Of a stretch of 64,000 nucleotides of DNA, positions 47,527 to 57,799 are shown piece by piece. Location: NCBI RefSeq assembly GCF_014647215.1, contig NZ_BMOT01000008.1:62001-126000 (forward strand), read 5' to 3'. The notes beneath the pieces were generated by a model. It made no database searches and was not told where the DNA came from. It saw nothing but the letters and a program-made list of their open reading frames with translations. The DNA is from Shewanella aestuarii. GTDB lineage: Bacteria > Pseudomonadota > Gammaproteobacteria > Enterobacterales > Shewanellaceae. The position numbers were made by a program, and so were the translations under genes. How positions within the stretch are numbered: position 1 is the stretch's first letter; each line of letters opens with the position of its first letter.

Positions 47527-48144
47527 TTATAGCCAACCCTTTTGTTTGGCGATTCTTGCGGCATCTATTCGGTTGCTGGCGTTCAATTTACTAATGGCTT
47601 CGGATAAATAATTTCTCACAGTGCCTTCGGCAATGAAGAGGATTTTGGCAATATCAATGGTCGATTTTCCTTCACTTGCTAGTCTAAGTGCATGACGTTC
47701 TTTGTCATTAAGCGGGTCAATCTCGCCAATGGCAGTAAAAGCCAGTTCTGCATCTATGACACGTTTGCCCGCCACAACTTGCTTGATAGCTTTGATTAAA
47801 TCGTCTGAGGGAGCATCTTTAAGTAAAAAGCCATTTACGCCATATTCAAGGGCGCGCTTGATGTAACCGGCTCGACCAAAGGTGGTTAAAATAATCACTT
47901 TTGTGTTGGAGTCATTGGATTGTAGCCATTGGCTTAAATCTAAACCGGTTTTATGGGGCATTTCAATATCTGTGAGTAGCAAATCAAAGTGCTGCTTTTT
48001 TAAGGCATTAATGGCTTGCTCCCCGTCTTCAACCGCGATAATTTCAAAATGACCTGCGTAGGTCAGTTCATTTTGGGCTAGGGTTAATAATGCCACTAAC
48101 GCACCGCGGATCATGGCTTGGTCTTCGGCCAGTAATATCTTCAT
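47527..48144 (-). CDS. NarL/DesR-type response regulator
   Basis: 205 residues: a receiver domain with the phospho-acceptor D59 in LLLTDIEMP, the acidic pair E7-D8, and K109-like LLKDA, followed by a LuxR-type helix-turn-helix (NDKERHALRLASEGKSTIDI). Partner of the histidine kinase encoded eight bases upstream. Of two adjacent ATGs, 48144 has the better spacing from AGGAAGG. By subtype it resembles DesR. Confidence 0.88.
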   Translation of the reverse strand: MKILLAEDQAMIRGALVALLTLAQNELTYAGHFEIIAVEDGEQAINALKKQHFDLLLTDIEMPHKTGLDLSQWLQSNDSNTKVIILTTFGRAGYIKRALEYGVNGFLLKDAPSDDLIKAIKQVVAGKRVIDAELAFTAIGEIDPLNDKERHALRLASEGKSTIDIAKILFIAEGTVRNYLSEAISKLNASNRIDAARIAKQKGWL

Positions 48145-48155
48145 CATCCTTCCTG

Positions 48156-49250
48156 TTAATTAGGTTGTTTTGGTAAACAAATTGTCAGGCTAAACTCGGG
48201 TGAACACTGGTAGTTTATGCTGCCATTAAGTAATCCAATACGCTCCCTGATCCCTTTTAATCCATTGCCTTCAATTACATTATTCACCCGAGTATTTTGA
48301 GTAAAGGTAATAATGTTTTCAGTTGACTCATCACTAAAGGTTAATTGCACACGTTCAGCAGTACTGTGTTTTAAGCAGTTATGAAATAACTCGGTCAGAA
48401 TTAATGCCAGTTGCGATTCCGCTAATTCAGCTAATACTGGCGTTTCCCCCTCGATGATGACTTCCATGCCTTTATCGCGTAAAGATTGGCTTAATGCAGG
48501 CAAGCAGGCACTCAGTCCCTTATGTTTGTAATTCGATACGGTTTGACGAATTTGACTTAAGCTTTCACGGGCAATATCGGATAATTGATTTAGTTGAATT
48601 TGAGCCTGATCGGTTTGATTAGCTATCAGAAGTTTACTAGCTAATTCAGCTTTTAAAGCTATGGAAGATAAATTATGCCCCATGATGTCATGTAAATCGC
48701 GGGCGATACGTTCACGCTCTAATGCTGTGGCTAAGCTGGCAATTTCATCTTGCGATCGTTTTTGTTGGCGTTTAATACGCTGACGATTTTGCTCAATGAC
48801 CCCAAATGCCCCAACACCTATGCTGATCCCCATACCGTAAAATGCAAAATAATATCCAACCGTATCGACCACGCCATTTAAGGCAAAAAGTAAAATACAA
48901 ATACAGATAAAACTCATCACTGTGGTTTTTAATGGATAAAAAAAGCCAATAAAAAAGCACACAAAAGAGAACAATGAAATGGTACCTGAGGTAAAAGGCG
49001 AGCCGATGATTGCACAGGCCAGCATTAAGCTGATAGGGTAAATGGCGTTTTCTGTGGTGCTGTTATAAGCCCAAAAATAGCCGCCAATAAAGGGAATAAG
49101 TAGCGCTAACGCAATGGTGATATTGACCCATTGTCCTTGCATAAAAAACAACGGAATAAAATAAAATCCTAGATTAAGCAAATAAACCCAAGAGGTTTTT
49201 TGCTCGTAGCTTTTTTCAGCCTTAGGGGTATTTAAAATTGCGTCGTGCAT
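48156..49250 (-). CDS. DesK-like sensor histidine kinase
   Basis: 364 residues: five to six membrane helices (about 20-145) with no sizeable periplasmic domain, a linking helix, a HisKA_3 domain with RDLHDIMGHNLSSIALK (phospho-histidine near residue 187) and a HATPase-type end with LFHNCLKHS and GNGLKGIRERI. In DesK the membrane part senses temperature or membrane fluidity; that role here is inferred from form. The ATG at 49250 follows AAGGA; a GTG at 49271 is rejected. Confidence 0.88.
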   Translation of the reverse strand: MHDAILNTPKAEKSYEQKTSWVYLLNLGFYFIPLFFMQGQWVNITIALALLIPFIGGYFWAYNSTTENAIYPISLMLACAIIGSPFTSGTISLFSFVCFFIGFFYPLKTTVMSFICICILLFALNGVVDTVGYYFAFYGMGISIGVGAFGVIEQNRQRIKRQQKRSQDEIASLATALERERIARDLHDIMGHNLSSIALKAELASKLLIANQTDQAQIQLNQLSDIARESLSQIRQTVSNYKHKGLSACLPALSQSLRDKGMEVIIEGETPVLAELAESQLALILTELFHNCLKHSTAERVQLTFSDESTENIITFTQNTRVNNVIEGNGLKGIRERIGLLNGSINYQCSPEFSLTICLPKQPN

Positions 49251-49367
49251 TTTAATTTCCTTATGCGACACAATTGAGTCGCTTTATCCGTTATCAATAA
49301 GCTACCTCAAGATGATGCCAATCACCACCTTGATACTGCCAAATAGTTCAGCCACAAAATGAGGCTG

Positions 49368-50048
49368 TTACTGCACAGTTGATTGCTGATTAAGCAAGAA
49401 TGTGGCCCAGCCGTACTGATCATCAATGGTCAGAGCCGTTTGCCAATCTTGTTTGGCCCCCACTAAATCACCTTGTTGTTGCTTGGCTAATCCTCGCCAG
49501 GTATAGGCTTCTGCATGGCCCCAACAAAATGTGTCACAGGGCAGATTAAATTGCTCTATGGCCTGACTTGCGAGTAATTTTGTTTTATCCAGCCCGCCGC
49601 CAAAGAGGCTAGGAGTGTAAAAGGCATTTATAGCTTTGACTAAGCTAACCCGAGGATTTTGTGGTTCAAGTTGGCTGGCCTGCTTTAACAAGATTGCGGT
49701 TTTCATTCCGTATTCAGCACCTTTGCTATTATCTAAGGCGATTTGCATACCGTACACCGCAGCCAAAAGTGCCTGAGTGTCTGCGCTAGCCTGACTATTA
49801 AGTAAGGCTTCAAGTGTCAGTTGGGCACTATTGAGTGATTGTGCTGCCAGTTCAATTTGACCAACAATATTGGCGGTAATAGTCAATCGGTAGTTAGCGT
49901 AGGCTTTTTCATAGTCTACTGCGTCGGTGCTGTATTGCGTAAGATGAGTGATGTTCATGGTATTTGCAGCAATATCAATTTGCTCAATACTGGCCGAAGC
50001 GGCGTGGCTAACAAAGGCTAAACTAGTAACTAAAAATAATGATTTCAT
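49368..50048 (-). CDS. Secreted TPR-type protein
   Basis: 226 residues from ATG 50048, with a signal peptide (MKSLFLVTSLAFVSHAASAS) and paired helices consistent with TPR repeats, the last with AYTWRGLAKQQQGDLVGAKQDWQTAL. Function unknown. It lies 117 bases upstream of the kinase gene on the same strand and may be part of that system, for example as an output or a periplasmic partner. Confidence 0.68.
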   Translation of the reverse strand: MKSLFLVTSLAFVSHAASASIEQIDIAANTMNITHLTQYSTDAVDYEKAYANYRLTITANIVGQIELAAQSLNSAQLTLEALLNSQASADTQALLAAVYGMQIALDNSKGAEYGMKTAILLKQASQLEPQNPRVSLVKAINAFYTPSLFGGGLDKTKLLASQAIEQFNLPCDTFCWGHAEAYTWRGLAKQQQGDLVGAKQDWQTALTIDDQYGWATFLLNQQSTVQ

Positions 50049-50175
50049 GGCTATATCCGTATATCTAAGCCCAAGCAAGGTGTTGGGATAGGCTTAGTAT
50101 GTCGATAGTGCCAAACTGATGTTAGCGACAAAGGTCATCAATAGGATGTGACAATTGTCATCATGACGCGTAAAA

Positions 50176-50209
50176 AAGAAAAAGCCCCAAATACTGCGTA
50201 TTCAGGGCT
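50176..50209 (-). terminator. Terminator after the Na/Ca antiporter gene
   Basis: On the minus strand AGCCCTGAATAC pairs over all 12 positions (two G-U) with GTATTTGGGGCT around a three-base loop (plus-strand arms 50183-50194 and 50198-50209), followed by a T-rich run. Confidence 0.88.
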
Positions 50210-50237
50210 ATCAATATTGAATTTAAAAGGCCAGTAA

Positions 50238-51167
50238 TTACACCACTTGAGAAATCAAATAGCTGGTATACCCAATATAGCCTGCAAGCAATACCGCGCC
50301 TTCACGACGGCCAATACGCAAGCCGCTCCAGGCAAATGGTAGCACTAAGATGGCAAAAATAATCATCGCAATAAAGTCTACCTGGTTAAAGCCCTCAGCC
50401 GATACCGGGTGTATTAAAGCCGTAGCGCCTAATATACCCAAGACGTTGAAGATGTTAGATCCTACAACGTTACCGATAGCGATATCGCTTTGCCCCTTTA
50501 ACGCAGCCATCACTGAGGTGACTAGTTCAGGCATGCTGGTACCAATAGCCACAATGGTTAAACCGATAATGACTTCGCTAATACCAAACAATTTGGCAAG
50601 GTCTACTGCGCCATCGACAAACAGTATGCCGCCGCCGACTAACATAGTGATACCCACAGCAATAAGGCCGATTGAAAGCAATGGATTTTGCGGTGTAGTA
50701 TCAATATCCAGCTCTTCAGGCTCATTTTTTGAGCTGATATAACTGAAGACCAAATAACCGACCAGCAGGCTGAATAAAATTGCGCCGTCGATAAAGCTGA
50801 CAATACCGTCAAGTAGCAGGAACCACACTAAAATAGAAGCGCCAATCATTAATGGAATATCACGCTTCACCATTTGCGATTGGATTTTTATCGGTCTGAT
50901 GAGGGCGGTGATCGCTAAGATTAAGCCAATGTTGACAATGTTTGAACCCACCACGTTGCCAAGTGCTATACCAGGATTACCCGCTAAAGCCGATTTTACA
51001 CTTACGGCTAACTCTGGTGCGCTAGTACCAAAGGCGACAATGGTTAAACCAATGATTAATGGTGCGATACCTAAGCGTAATGCAACAGCACTTGCACCAC
51101 GTACTAAGGCTTCTGCGCCGAAGGTTAAAATTATAAATCCGCCAATAATGGCTAATGCAATCAACAT
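50238..51167 (-). CDS. Calcium/sodium antiporter of the CaCA family (YrbG type)
   Basis: 309 residues, about ten membrane helices in two inverted halves. Each half carries the alpha-repeat: [18 protein letters not shown] with [11 protein letters not shown] in the first, and [18 protein letters not shown] with [11 protein letters not shown] in the second; the GTSxPE glutamates bind the cation. Exchanges Na+ for Ca2+ at the inner membrane. Single gene between two terminators. Confidence 0.92.
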   Translation of the reverse strand: MLIALAIIGGFIILTFGAEALVRGASAVALRLGIAPLIIGLTIVAFGTSAPELAVSVKSALAGNPGIALGNVVGSNIVNIGLILAITALIRPIKIQSQMVKRDIPLMIGASILVWFLLLDGIVSFIDGAILFSLLVGYLVFSYISSKNEPEELDIDTTPQNPLLSIGLIAVGITMLVGGGILFVDGAVDLAKLFGISEVIIGLTIVAIGTSMPELVTSVMAALKGQSDIAIGNVVGSNIFNVLGILGATALIHPVSAEGFNQVDFIAMIIFAILVLPFAWSGLRIGRREGAVLLAGYIGYTSYLISQVV

Positions 51168-51234
51168 GATACTCTCATTAAATTAGGTTACCCAAGTGGC
51201 ACTTTTTTCTGCACTTAAGGCGACAGTTTTCGTC

Positions 51235-51257
51235 GACATATGTTGACAGAATATGTC
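51235..51257. promoter_or_regulatory. Inverted repeat upstream of the antiporter gene
   Basis: GACATAT (51235-51241) and ATATGTC (51251-51257) flank nine bases, 68 bases before the antiporter start. May be an operator; no regulator can be named. Confidence 0.3.
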
Positions 51258-51260
51258 AAA

Positions 51261-51290
51261 AAAATACACGCATTGAGCGTGTATTTTTTT
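51261..51290. terminator. Bidirectional terminator after the acyl-CoA synthetase gene
   Basis: AAAATACACGC (51261-51271), loop ATTGA, GCGTGTATTTT (51277-51287) with A/T runs on both sides. On the minus strand it lies 32 bases after the synthetase stop. Confidence 0.9.
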
Positions 51291-51319
51291 ATCTACCAGA
51301 TGAATTTTAATTCATCAAA

Positions 51320-52975
51320 TTATAGCTCATCTTCCCAACGCACTTTAGCACCACGAACACCCTCAACTTTGGCACTAAACGCTTTTTCTAATACATGACG
51401 TTTAATTTTCAATGTAGGCGTTAGGGCATCATTTTCAATTGTCCAAGGTTCTGTCACTACCACAATCGCATCGACATGTTCATGGGACTCGAGGTTAGGG
51501 TTGATGCTGTCTAAGGTGGCTTTTAATGAAGTGCGCACTTCTTCACGAGGTTGCCTATTTGCACCTTCAGATAATTGCACTAATGCAACAGGGTGCGGTA
51601 AACCTGAACCTATTACACAAATTAATTCGACATGCGAGTCTTGTGCAAGTTTACGTTCAATTGGCACTGGGGCAACATATTTACCCTTTGAAGTTTTAAA
51701 GTTGTCTTTGACGCGACCTGTGATATCAATATAGCCATCACTGTCAATTTCGCATAAATCGCCAGTGTAGAAAAAACCATCTTCATCAAATGCCGCGGCA
51801 GTGGCTTCTTCTTGCAGATAATATCCTTTCATCAGACCTGGGCTTTTTACCATTAACTCGCCTTGTTCTGTTCGGCGAACCTGGCAACCTTCAATTGCAC
51901 GACCCACGCTGCCAATTTTATTGGGGTTGAACGGGAAGTTAATAATCGAGTAAGCACAATTCTCTGTCATTCCCCATGCTTCACAGATATTCATGCCAAT
52001 GTCGTGGTACCACTTCAAAAGTGTTGGCGGAATAGGTGCAGATCCTGAACCTAATAAACGGCAATGCTCTAAGCCTAAGCCTTTTTGAATTTTGCGTTTA
52101 ACAATGCTACTGATAATGGGAACTTTCAGGAGGAAGTTCAGCTTATTCTCACCAATTTTATTGATAATGTTCAGCTGGAATAAGGTCCATAAACGTGGCA
52201 CAGAGAAGAAAACGGTCGGACGGCAACGTTGTACATCTGTGACGAAACTATCAAGGCTTTCCACGAATGCTACGGTTGAGCCTGAGTAAAATGATGATCC
52301 TTCCATCGCAATTCGTTCGGTAATATGAGCTAAAGGCAGATAAGATAATAATCTGTCGGCAGTATTGGTTTGCAAATCACGCACTACAGCACCACAGGTC
52401 CAGCTGTAATTTGCAAACGTATGAATTGCACCTTTAGGTTTACCAGTTGAACCTGAGGTATAAATGAGCGTCATTGTGGCATCAATTGCTGGATATTCTA
52501 CTTCAACAAGGGGTTGTCCCAAAGATAACAACTGCTCCCATTGATATTGTGCTGGCATAGTGTCGTAAGGCATCGCCAAGCGTAAAATATCTCCACCGAC
52601 ACCAGGTTCTTGATCAGCCCAATAATCTAACTTACCGATAAAAATGGCTTTGGTGCCGCTGTGCTCTAATACATAGCGAATAGTATCGGCATTGGCTGTT
52701 GGGTAAATAGGTACACTGATATAACCGCCATGCATTAAGGCAAGATCGGTAATAAACCATTCGGCACAATTTTTAGATAATACGGCCACTTTGTCACCAG
52801 GCTCTATACCTAAATGGCGCAGTGCGCCAGCAATCTGCTGCATTTTTTGCTGAACTTCGCGCCAAGTGAAATCGACATATTTACCATTAATCGGTTGGCG
52901 TAGATAAACTTTATCACCATGTGTATTAACCCAATGCGCAAGCATCTCAACGGGGGTTTTCTTTGCATTATCCAT
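51320..52975 (-). CDS. Long-chain fatty-acyl-CoA synthetase (AMP-binding)
   Basis: 551 residues of the FadD15-like branch: P-loop LIYTSGSTGKPKGAIHT near 178-194, AWGMTENCAYSI, the YxTGDL motif FYTGDLCEID and DNFKTSKGKYVAP near the C-terminus. It converts fatty acids to acyl-CoA for degradation or lipid remodelling. Not part of the ape operon, 7 kb away. A palindrome of the PsrA type lies 38 bases upstream, fitting control by the fatty-acid degradation repressor. Confidence 0.9.
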   Translation of the reverse strand: MDNAKKTPVEMLAHWVNTHGDKVYLRQPINGKYVDFTWREVQQKMQQIAGALRHLGIEPGDKVAVLSKNCAEWFITDLALMHGGYISVPIYPTANADTIRYVLEHSGTKAIFIGKLDYWADQEPGVGGDILRLAMPYDTMPAQYQWEQLLSLGQPLVEVEYPAIDATMTLIYTSGSTGKPKGAIHTFANYSWTCGAVVRDLQTNTADRLLSYLPLAHITERIAMEGSSFYSGSTVAFVESLDSFVTDVQRCRPTVFFSVPRLWTLFQLNIINKIGENKLNFLLKVPIISSIVKRKIQKGLGLEHCRLLGSGSAPIPPTLLKWYHDIGMNICEAWGMTENCAYSIINFPFNPNKIGSVGRAIEGCQVRRTEQGELMVKSPGLMKGYYLQEEATAAAFDEDGFFYTGDLCEIDSDGYIDITGRVKDNFKTSKGKYVAPVPIERKLAQDSHVELICVIGSGLPHPVALVQLSEGANRQPREEVRTSLKATLDSINPNLESHEHVDAIVVVTEPWTIENDALTPTLKIKRHVLEKAFSAKVEGVRGAKVRWEDEL

Positions 52976-53012
52976 AGGGCTATTCTCTGATTTTTGTTAT
53001 TAATTAAGATTA

Positions 53013-53032
53013 GTTCAAACATGCGTTTGAAC
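53013..53032. promoter_or_regulatory. Probable PsrA operator
   Basis: GTTCAAACATGCGTTTGAAC is a perfect 20-base palindrome containing CAAAC-N4-GTTTG, the published PsrA consensus (G/CAAAC-N2-4-GTTTG/C). It follows a possible promoter on the minus strand (TTGCGC, 17 bases, CATACT) and would overlap the transcription start, a repressor position. Confidence 0.65.
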
Positions 53033-53329
53033 CAGTATGGCGAGTTTTTTGAGCCGGCGCAAATGGTTTACGTTGCTTTGATACTAAACGTTATCAGTAA
53101 ATAACAAGCTCTGACCAGCTTAAAAGTGGATGATATTTGTGCAGAATTTGGATTATTTATCAAGCTTGTTGGTGGAGGGTTGAATAAGTGGGTGAAGGCT
53201 GTTGAGGCTGTGTGTGGTAATTGTTGGAAGGGGTGGCGTTATTCTCTCGTGTCAGTGGCATGGCGCAGATTAGGCGTCAGCCACTTTGTTTGAGTTTAGG
53301 TAGTTAGCCTACAATAAGCTGATTTTCAG
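53033..53329. other. Intergenic region between the acyl-CoA synthetase and trmH
   Basis: About 300 bases without a gene. It contains the upstream half of the synthetase promoter; the rest is plus-strand G-rich (about 53155-53240) with no credible reading frame and no clear terminator for trmH. Confidence 0.5.
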
Positions 53330-54031
53330 TTAAGCTTCTTCAGCATTTGGATCGGGTTCACGCATGCGTTGCCACCAAGTTGCATCGGCAGCTATTTGCC
53401 CTTGTTCATCAATGCTAGGGTATGGAATATTTTTACGTCGACAGGCTTTGGCATAAATAGGGTGACCTTGTTCAAATAACATTTTTTGGCAATAAGCTTC
53501 ATCTAACTGACGCGAGCCATACATGCCGGCTTGCTCACGTTGACGTTGAGCTTCATACATAATCAATGCCGACGCCACGGATACATTTAACGATTGCACC
53601 ATTCCGAGCATTGGAATAATGATATGTTGACTGGCAATGGCAAGGCCTGCATCACTGACACCATCGCGCTCGTTACCCATGATAACTACCGTGGGCTTGG
53701 TGTAATCAATGTCTCTAAAGTCGATAGCTTTAGCGGAAAAATTGGTAGCCAGTACTTGCATACCTTGAGAATTAAACGCTTTAGCCGCTTCGCTCATGCA
53801 GTTGTATTGAATGGTTTTGACCCACTGTTGACTTCCTGATGCCGTATTACCTGAAACACGCATGTCGGCATCGGGCCAAACCGCATGAATTTGATGGATA
53901 CCAACAGCATCAGCGGTACGAATTACAGCGGCAATATTTTGGGTTTTATGCACAGTATCTAAGCAGAGGGTTAGATCCGTTTGGCGGTTATCTAGCATTT
54001 GATTAATGCGGGCGTAGCGTTCTGGACTCAT
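53330..54031 (-). CDS. trmH: tRNA (guanosine(18)-2'-O)-methyltransferase
   Basis: A 233-residue SPOUT-class methyltransferase that methylates the ribose of G18 in tRNA. Motif 1 is in QNIAAVIRTADAVGI, motif 2 in VIMGNERDGVSD and motif 3 in IPMLGMVQSLNVSVASALI, which form the knotted SAM site. The ATG at 54031 lacks a clear ribosome site and lies 30 bases after the ridA terminator. Confidence 0.94.
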   Translation of the reverse strand: MSPERYARINQMLDNRQTDLTLCLDTVHKTQNIAAVIRTADAVGIHQIHAVWPDADMRVSGNTASGSQQWVKTIQYNCMSEAAKAFNSQGMQVLATNFSAKAIDFRDIDYTKPTVVIMGNERDGVSDAGLAIASQHIIIPMLGMVQSLNVSVASALIMYEAQRQREQAGMYGSRQLDEAYCQKMLFEQGHPIYAKACRRKNIPYPSIDEQGQIAADATWWQRMREPDPNAEEA

Positions 54032-54054
54032 AATAAATGTTCATGTTGAGAAAA

Positions 54055-54076
54055 CAAAAAGGGCGCTTAAGCGCCC
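54055..54076 (-). terminator. Terminator between ridA and trmH
   Basis: GGGCGC-TTAA-GCGCCC (54061-54076) is a perfect hairpin, with a T-run on the minus strand (A-run 54056-54060). It may limit transcription into trmH. Confidence 0.88.
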
Positions 54077-54112
54077 TCTATTTTGGGATATGGACTCGCT
54101 TGAGTATCAAGC

Positions 54113-54496
54113 TTATAGTTCCATTATTCCATCCATTTCAACCAACGACCCCTTTGGCAGTTCTTTTACGCCAATGGCCGCACGTGCTGGATAAGGTTGT
54201 TGGAAGTAACGGCTCATAATGTCGTTCACTGTAGCAAAATGCGATAAGTCGGTTAAGAAGATATTTAACTTAACTATGTCACTCATGTTGCCGCCAGCCG
54301 CTGCACAAACGGCAGTTAAATTTTCAAACACCTGCACAACTTGAGCAGAAAACTCATCGCTTACCATTGTCATTGTAACTGGATCTAATGGGATTTGACC
54401 TGAAAGATAAACGGTACTGCCGACCTTAACGGCCTGTGAATATGTGCCAATCGCCTGTGGCGCTTTATCGGTCGCGATGATGATTTTTTCTGCCAT
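54113..54496 (-). CDS. ridA: RidA-family 2-iminobutanoate/2-iminopropanoate deaminase
   Basis: 127 residues, trimeric YjgF/RidA fold. It hydrolyses reactive enamine/imine products of PLP enzymes. Signature stretches: [23 protein letters not shown], and the C-terminal [20 protein letters not shown] with the catalytic arginine. Lies 37 bases downstream of spoT. Confidence 0.95.
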   Translation of the reverse strand: MAEKIIIATDKAPQAIGTYSQAVKVGSTVYLSGQIPLDPVTMTMVSDEFSAQVVQVFENLTAVCAAAGGNMSDIVKLNIFLTDLSHFATVNDIMSRYFQQPYPARAAIGVKELPKGSLVEMDGIMEL

Positions 54497-54533
54497 GATA
54501 ATGTCTCTTGTTGATTATTATGATTGTAAAAGG

Positions 54534-56636
54534 TTATCGGTTACGCGATGTGCGTAGAACTTCAGGAAGCACACGAATACGACGCATCACATTGGCTAAA
54601 TGTACCCTGTCTTTTACCGATATACGTAAATTAATCTGGTAGACGCGGCCATCACGCTCTTCGGTGCTTAAATTATGAATATTTGAACCCGCAGAGGCAA
54701 TAATTGAGGTGATTTTGGCTAATGCACCTTGATGGTTAACAATTTCAACCCGCAGGTTTGCATGGTACTCAACCCCTTCAGCATTATCCCAATGCACAGG
54801 AATATACTTGTCAGGCTCACCCTGATAACCACGAATATTGGCGCAGCTTTCCATGTGAACCACTAAGCCTTTTCCTGGGCTGACATGGGCTACTACTGCG
54901 TCTCCAGGGATAGGTCGGCAACAATTAGCATAGGTTACTAGCATGCCCTCAGCGCCACGAATTGGCATGGCGTTGCCATCTTTGGATGCAGATTCTAATT
55001 TTTGCCCCATCAAACGCTGCGCAATGACAATACTCATGGCATTACCCAAACCAATATCTGCCAATAATGAATCTAAATTTTTATGTTTAGTTTCTTTAAT
55101 GACTTTATCGATCAGATCAACAGGGATCTGTTCAATTTTAGTTTCACCCAACGCATGGTTAAGTAAGCGGCGACCTAACGCAATGGCGTTATCGCCTTTT
55201 AAGCTTTTCAGTACCTGTCTAATTTTGCCGCGCGCTTTACCTGTTACCACAAAGTTGAGCCAAGCAGCATTGGGTCGAGCGCCTTTGGCGGTAATAATCT
55301 CGACCGTTTGACCAGAAATTAATGGCTGACTTAACGGATAAGCTTGGCGATTAACGCGAGCGCCAACACAGGTATTGCCTACATCTGTGTGTACTTCATA
55401 AGCGAAATCAACAGCGGTGGCATTGACGGGTAATTCTAAAATACGCCCTTCAGGGGTAAAGACATAAATCTCGTCAGGGAAAAGTTCTGTTTTGACGTTT
55501 TCGACGAATTCAAATGAGCTTGACGCACTTTGCTGTAGTTCCAGCAAACTTTGCATCCATTTTCGAGCTCTGACTTGAGTGGTACTCTGCTGTGAGGCAT
55601 CGGTGTTGTTTTTATACATCCAATGTGCAGCAACCCCTTTGTCAGCCATTTGGTCCATTTCTTCAGTGCGAATTTGCACTTCAACAGGCACAGCGTGAGG
55701 GCCAAATAGTGATGTGTGTAATGATTGATAACCATTAGCTTTAGGAATTGCAATATAATCTTTAAAACGACCCGGATGAGGCTTATATAATCCGTGCATC
55801 CCCCCTAAAACGCGGTAACAGGTGTCGATCGTATCAACAATGACCCTAAAAGCGTATATATCCATTACTTCTTCAAATTGCAGCTCTTTGTTGTGCATTT
55901 TGCGGTAAATGGAGTAGAGGTTTTTTTCTCGACCTTTTACTTTTGCTGGAATACCAGCATCTTCTAGGCGAGTTTCAATAGCAGCTTCGATGCTATTGAT
56001 TAATTCTTTGCGATTGCCACGAGCGGATTTTACCACTTCTTTAATCACCCGATATCGCATCGGGTAATAAGCTTGAAAGCCCAAATCTTCCAATTCAATT
56101 TTGATATTGTGAATACCAAGTCGATTGGCGATTGGTGCGTAGATTTCCAGCGTTTCGCGGGCAATACGGCGACGCTTGTCAGGGCGGAGTGCCCCCAAGG
56201 TGCGCATGTTGTGGGTACGGTCAGCCAGTTTGATAAGAATAACGCGGATATCTTGCGTCATTGCCATCATCATTTTGCGAAAGTTTTCAGCTTGTGCTTC
56301 TTTCTTATCACGAAATTTGATTTTATCTAGCTTAGAAACACCCTCGACTAATTCTGCCACATCAGCGCCAAACAACTCTGCGAGTTCTTCTTTTGTGACC
56401 GGAGTATCTTCGATGGTGTCATGAAGTAAAGCAGCCATTAACGTCTCATAATCAAGACGCATGTCTGCAAGGATGCGAGCAACCGCAACCGGATGGGTGA
56501 TGTAAGGCTCGCCACTTGTGCGCATTTGCCCTTCATGGGCATCTCGCGCAACCAAATAGGCCTGCTTGAGTAATTCTACTTGCTCCGCCTCTAAATAAGC
56601 GGAAGCCGACTCCTTGAGACCTTCAAACAGATACAA
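54534..56636 (-). CDS. spoT: Bifunctional (p)ppGpp synthetase/hydrolase SpoT
   Basis: 700 residues with domains in order: HD hydrolase (HDTIEDT near residue 72), synthetase (REKNLYSIYRKM, AIPKANGYQSLH), TGS (EIYVFTPEGRI), helical/zinc-finger region (CCRPIPGD) and C-terminal ACT (RVEIVNHQGALAKI). It degrades and makes the stringent alarmone. The start is TTG at 56636 with AAGGAG upstream, and the N-terminus YLFEGL matches the E. coli protein. Thirteen bases after rpoZ. Confidence 0.97.
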   Translation of the reverse strand: MYLFEGLKESASAYLEAEQVELLKQAYLVARDAHEGQMRTSGEPYITHPVAVARILADMRLDYETLMAALLHDTIEDTPVTKEELAELFGADVAELVEGVSKLDKIKFRDKKEAQAENFRKMMMAMTQDIRVILIKLADRTHNMRTLGALRPDKRRRIARETLEIYAPIANRLGIHNIKIELEDLGFQAYYPMRYRVIKEVVKSARGNRKELINSIEAAIETRLEDAGIPAKVKGREKNLYSIYRKMHNKELQFEEVMDIYAFRVIVDTIDTCYRVLGGMHGLYKPHPGRFKDYIAIPKANGYQSLHTSLFGPHAVPVEVQIRTEEMDQMADKGVAAHWMYKNNTDASQQSTTQVRARKWMQSLLELQQSASSSFEFVENVKTELFPDEIYVFTPEGRILELPVNATAVDFAYEVHTDVGNTCVGARVNRQAYPLSQPLISGQTVEIITAKGARPNAAWLNFVVTGKARGKIRQVLKSLKGDNAIALGRRLLNHALGETKIEQIPVDLIDKVIKETKHKNLDSLLADIGLGNAMSIVIAQRLMGQKLESASKDGNAMPIRGAEGMLVTYANCCRPIPGDAVVAHVSPGKGLVVHMESCANIRGYQGEPDKYIPVHWDNAEGVEYHANLRVEIVNHQGALAKITSIIASAGSNIHNLSTEERDGRVYQINLRISVKDRVHLANVMRRIRVLPEVLRTSRNR

Positions 56637-56649
56637 GTGGCGCTACTCC

Positions 56650-56928
56650 TTAAATTACACGACCTTCTGCAATGGCAGCTACAGCAGCTATTTCAGCAGC
56701 TTCGCGCTCACGGACAGTTTGACGCTCATCAGCGTCTAAAGTATTAGAGGTGACTAAACCTAATTCGATTTCGCGTAAAGCGATAACCGTTGGTTTATCA
56801 TTCATCTCTTCAACCATAGGGTCTTTACCCTGCACGGCGATTTGGCGTGCACGACGCGCCGCAACCAAAATCATATCAAAACGGTTGCCGATTTTATTTA
56901 CAGCGTCTTCTACAGTTACGCGAGCCAT
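56650..56928 (-). CDS. rpoZ: RNA polymerase omega subunit
   Basis: 92 residues matching omega from [18 protein letters not shown] onward, including [12 protein letters not shown] and [11 protein letters not shown]. Binds the beta' C-terminus and ppGpp. Between gmk and spoT, as in most gammaproteobacteria. Confidence 0.97.
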   Translation of the reverse strand: MARVTVEDAVNKIGNRFDMILVAARRARQIAVQGKDPMVEEMNDKPTVIALREIELGLVTSNTLDADERQTVREREAAEIAAVAAIAEGRVI

Positions 56929-56989
56929 GTGTTGAAACTCCAGTGTTATCTATGGGGAAAAAATGACGCAAAATTGTACACTAAGACAA

Positions 56990-57637
<648 letters not shown>

Positions 57638-57799
57638 TTAACAAAGCTTAACATTATAACTCAACAGAAACGGGCAACATAGCCATAAAATGCCCACGAA
57701 CAGAGATTGTAATCAGCACTCTCTTTTTTGAGTGATTCATATTAAAATGCGTGCAGTGGCTCAAAAGAGTCGCCTGGCTCACGATTCAAGGATTTTTTA

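Noticed and set aside
51320-52975. Acyl-CoA synthetase as part of the aryl polyene pathway
   Set aside because: It is 7 kb away behind its own operator and terminator, and apeH already provides the ligase.
53033-53329. Hidden small gene in the gap upstream of the acyl-CoA synthetase
   Set aside because: No frame with a start, ribosome site and plausible composition was found on either strand.
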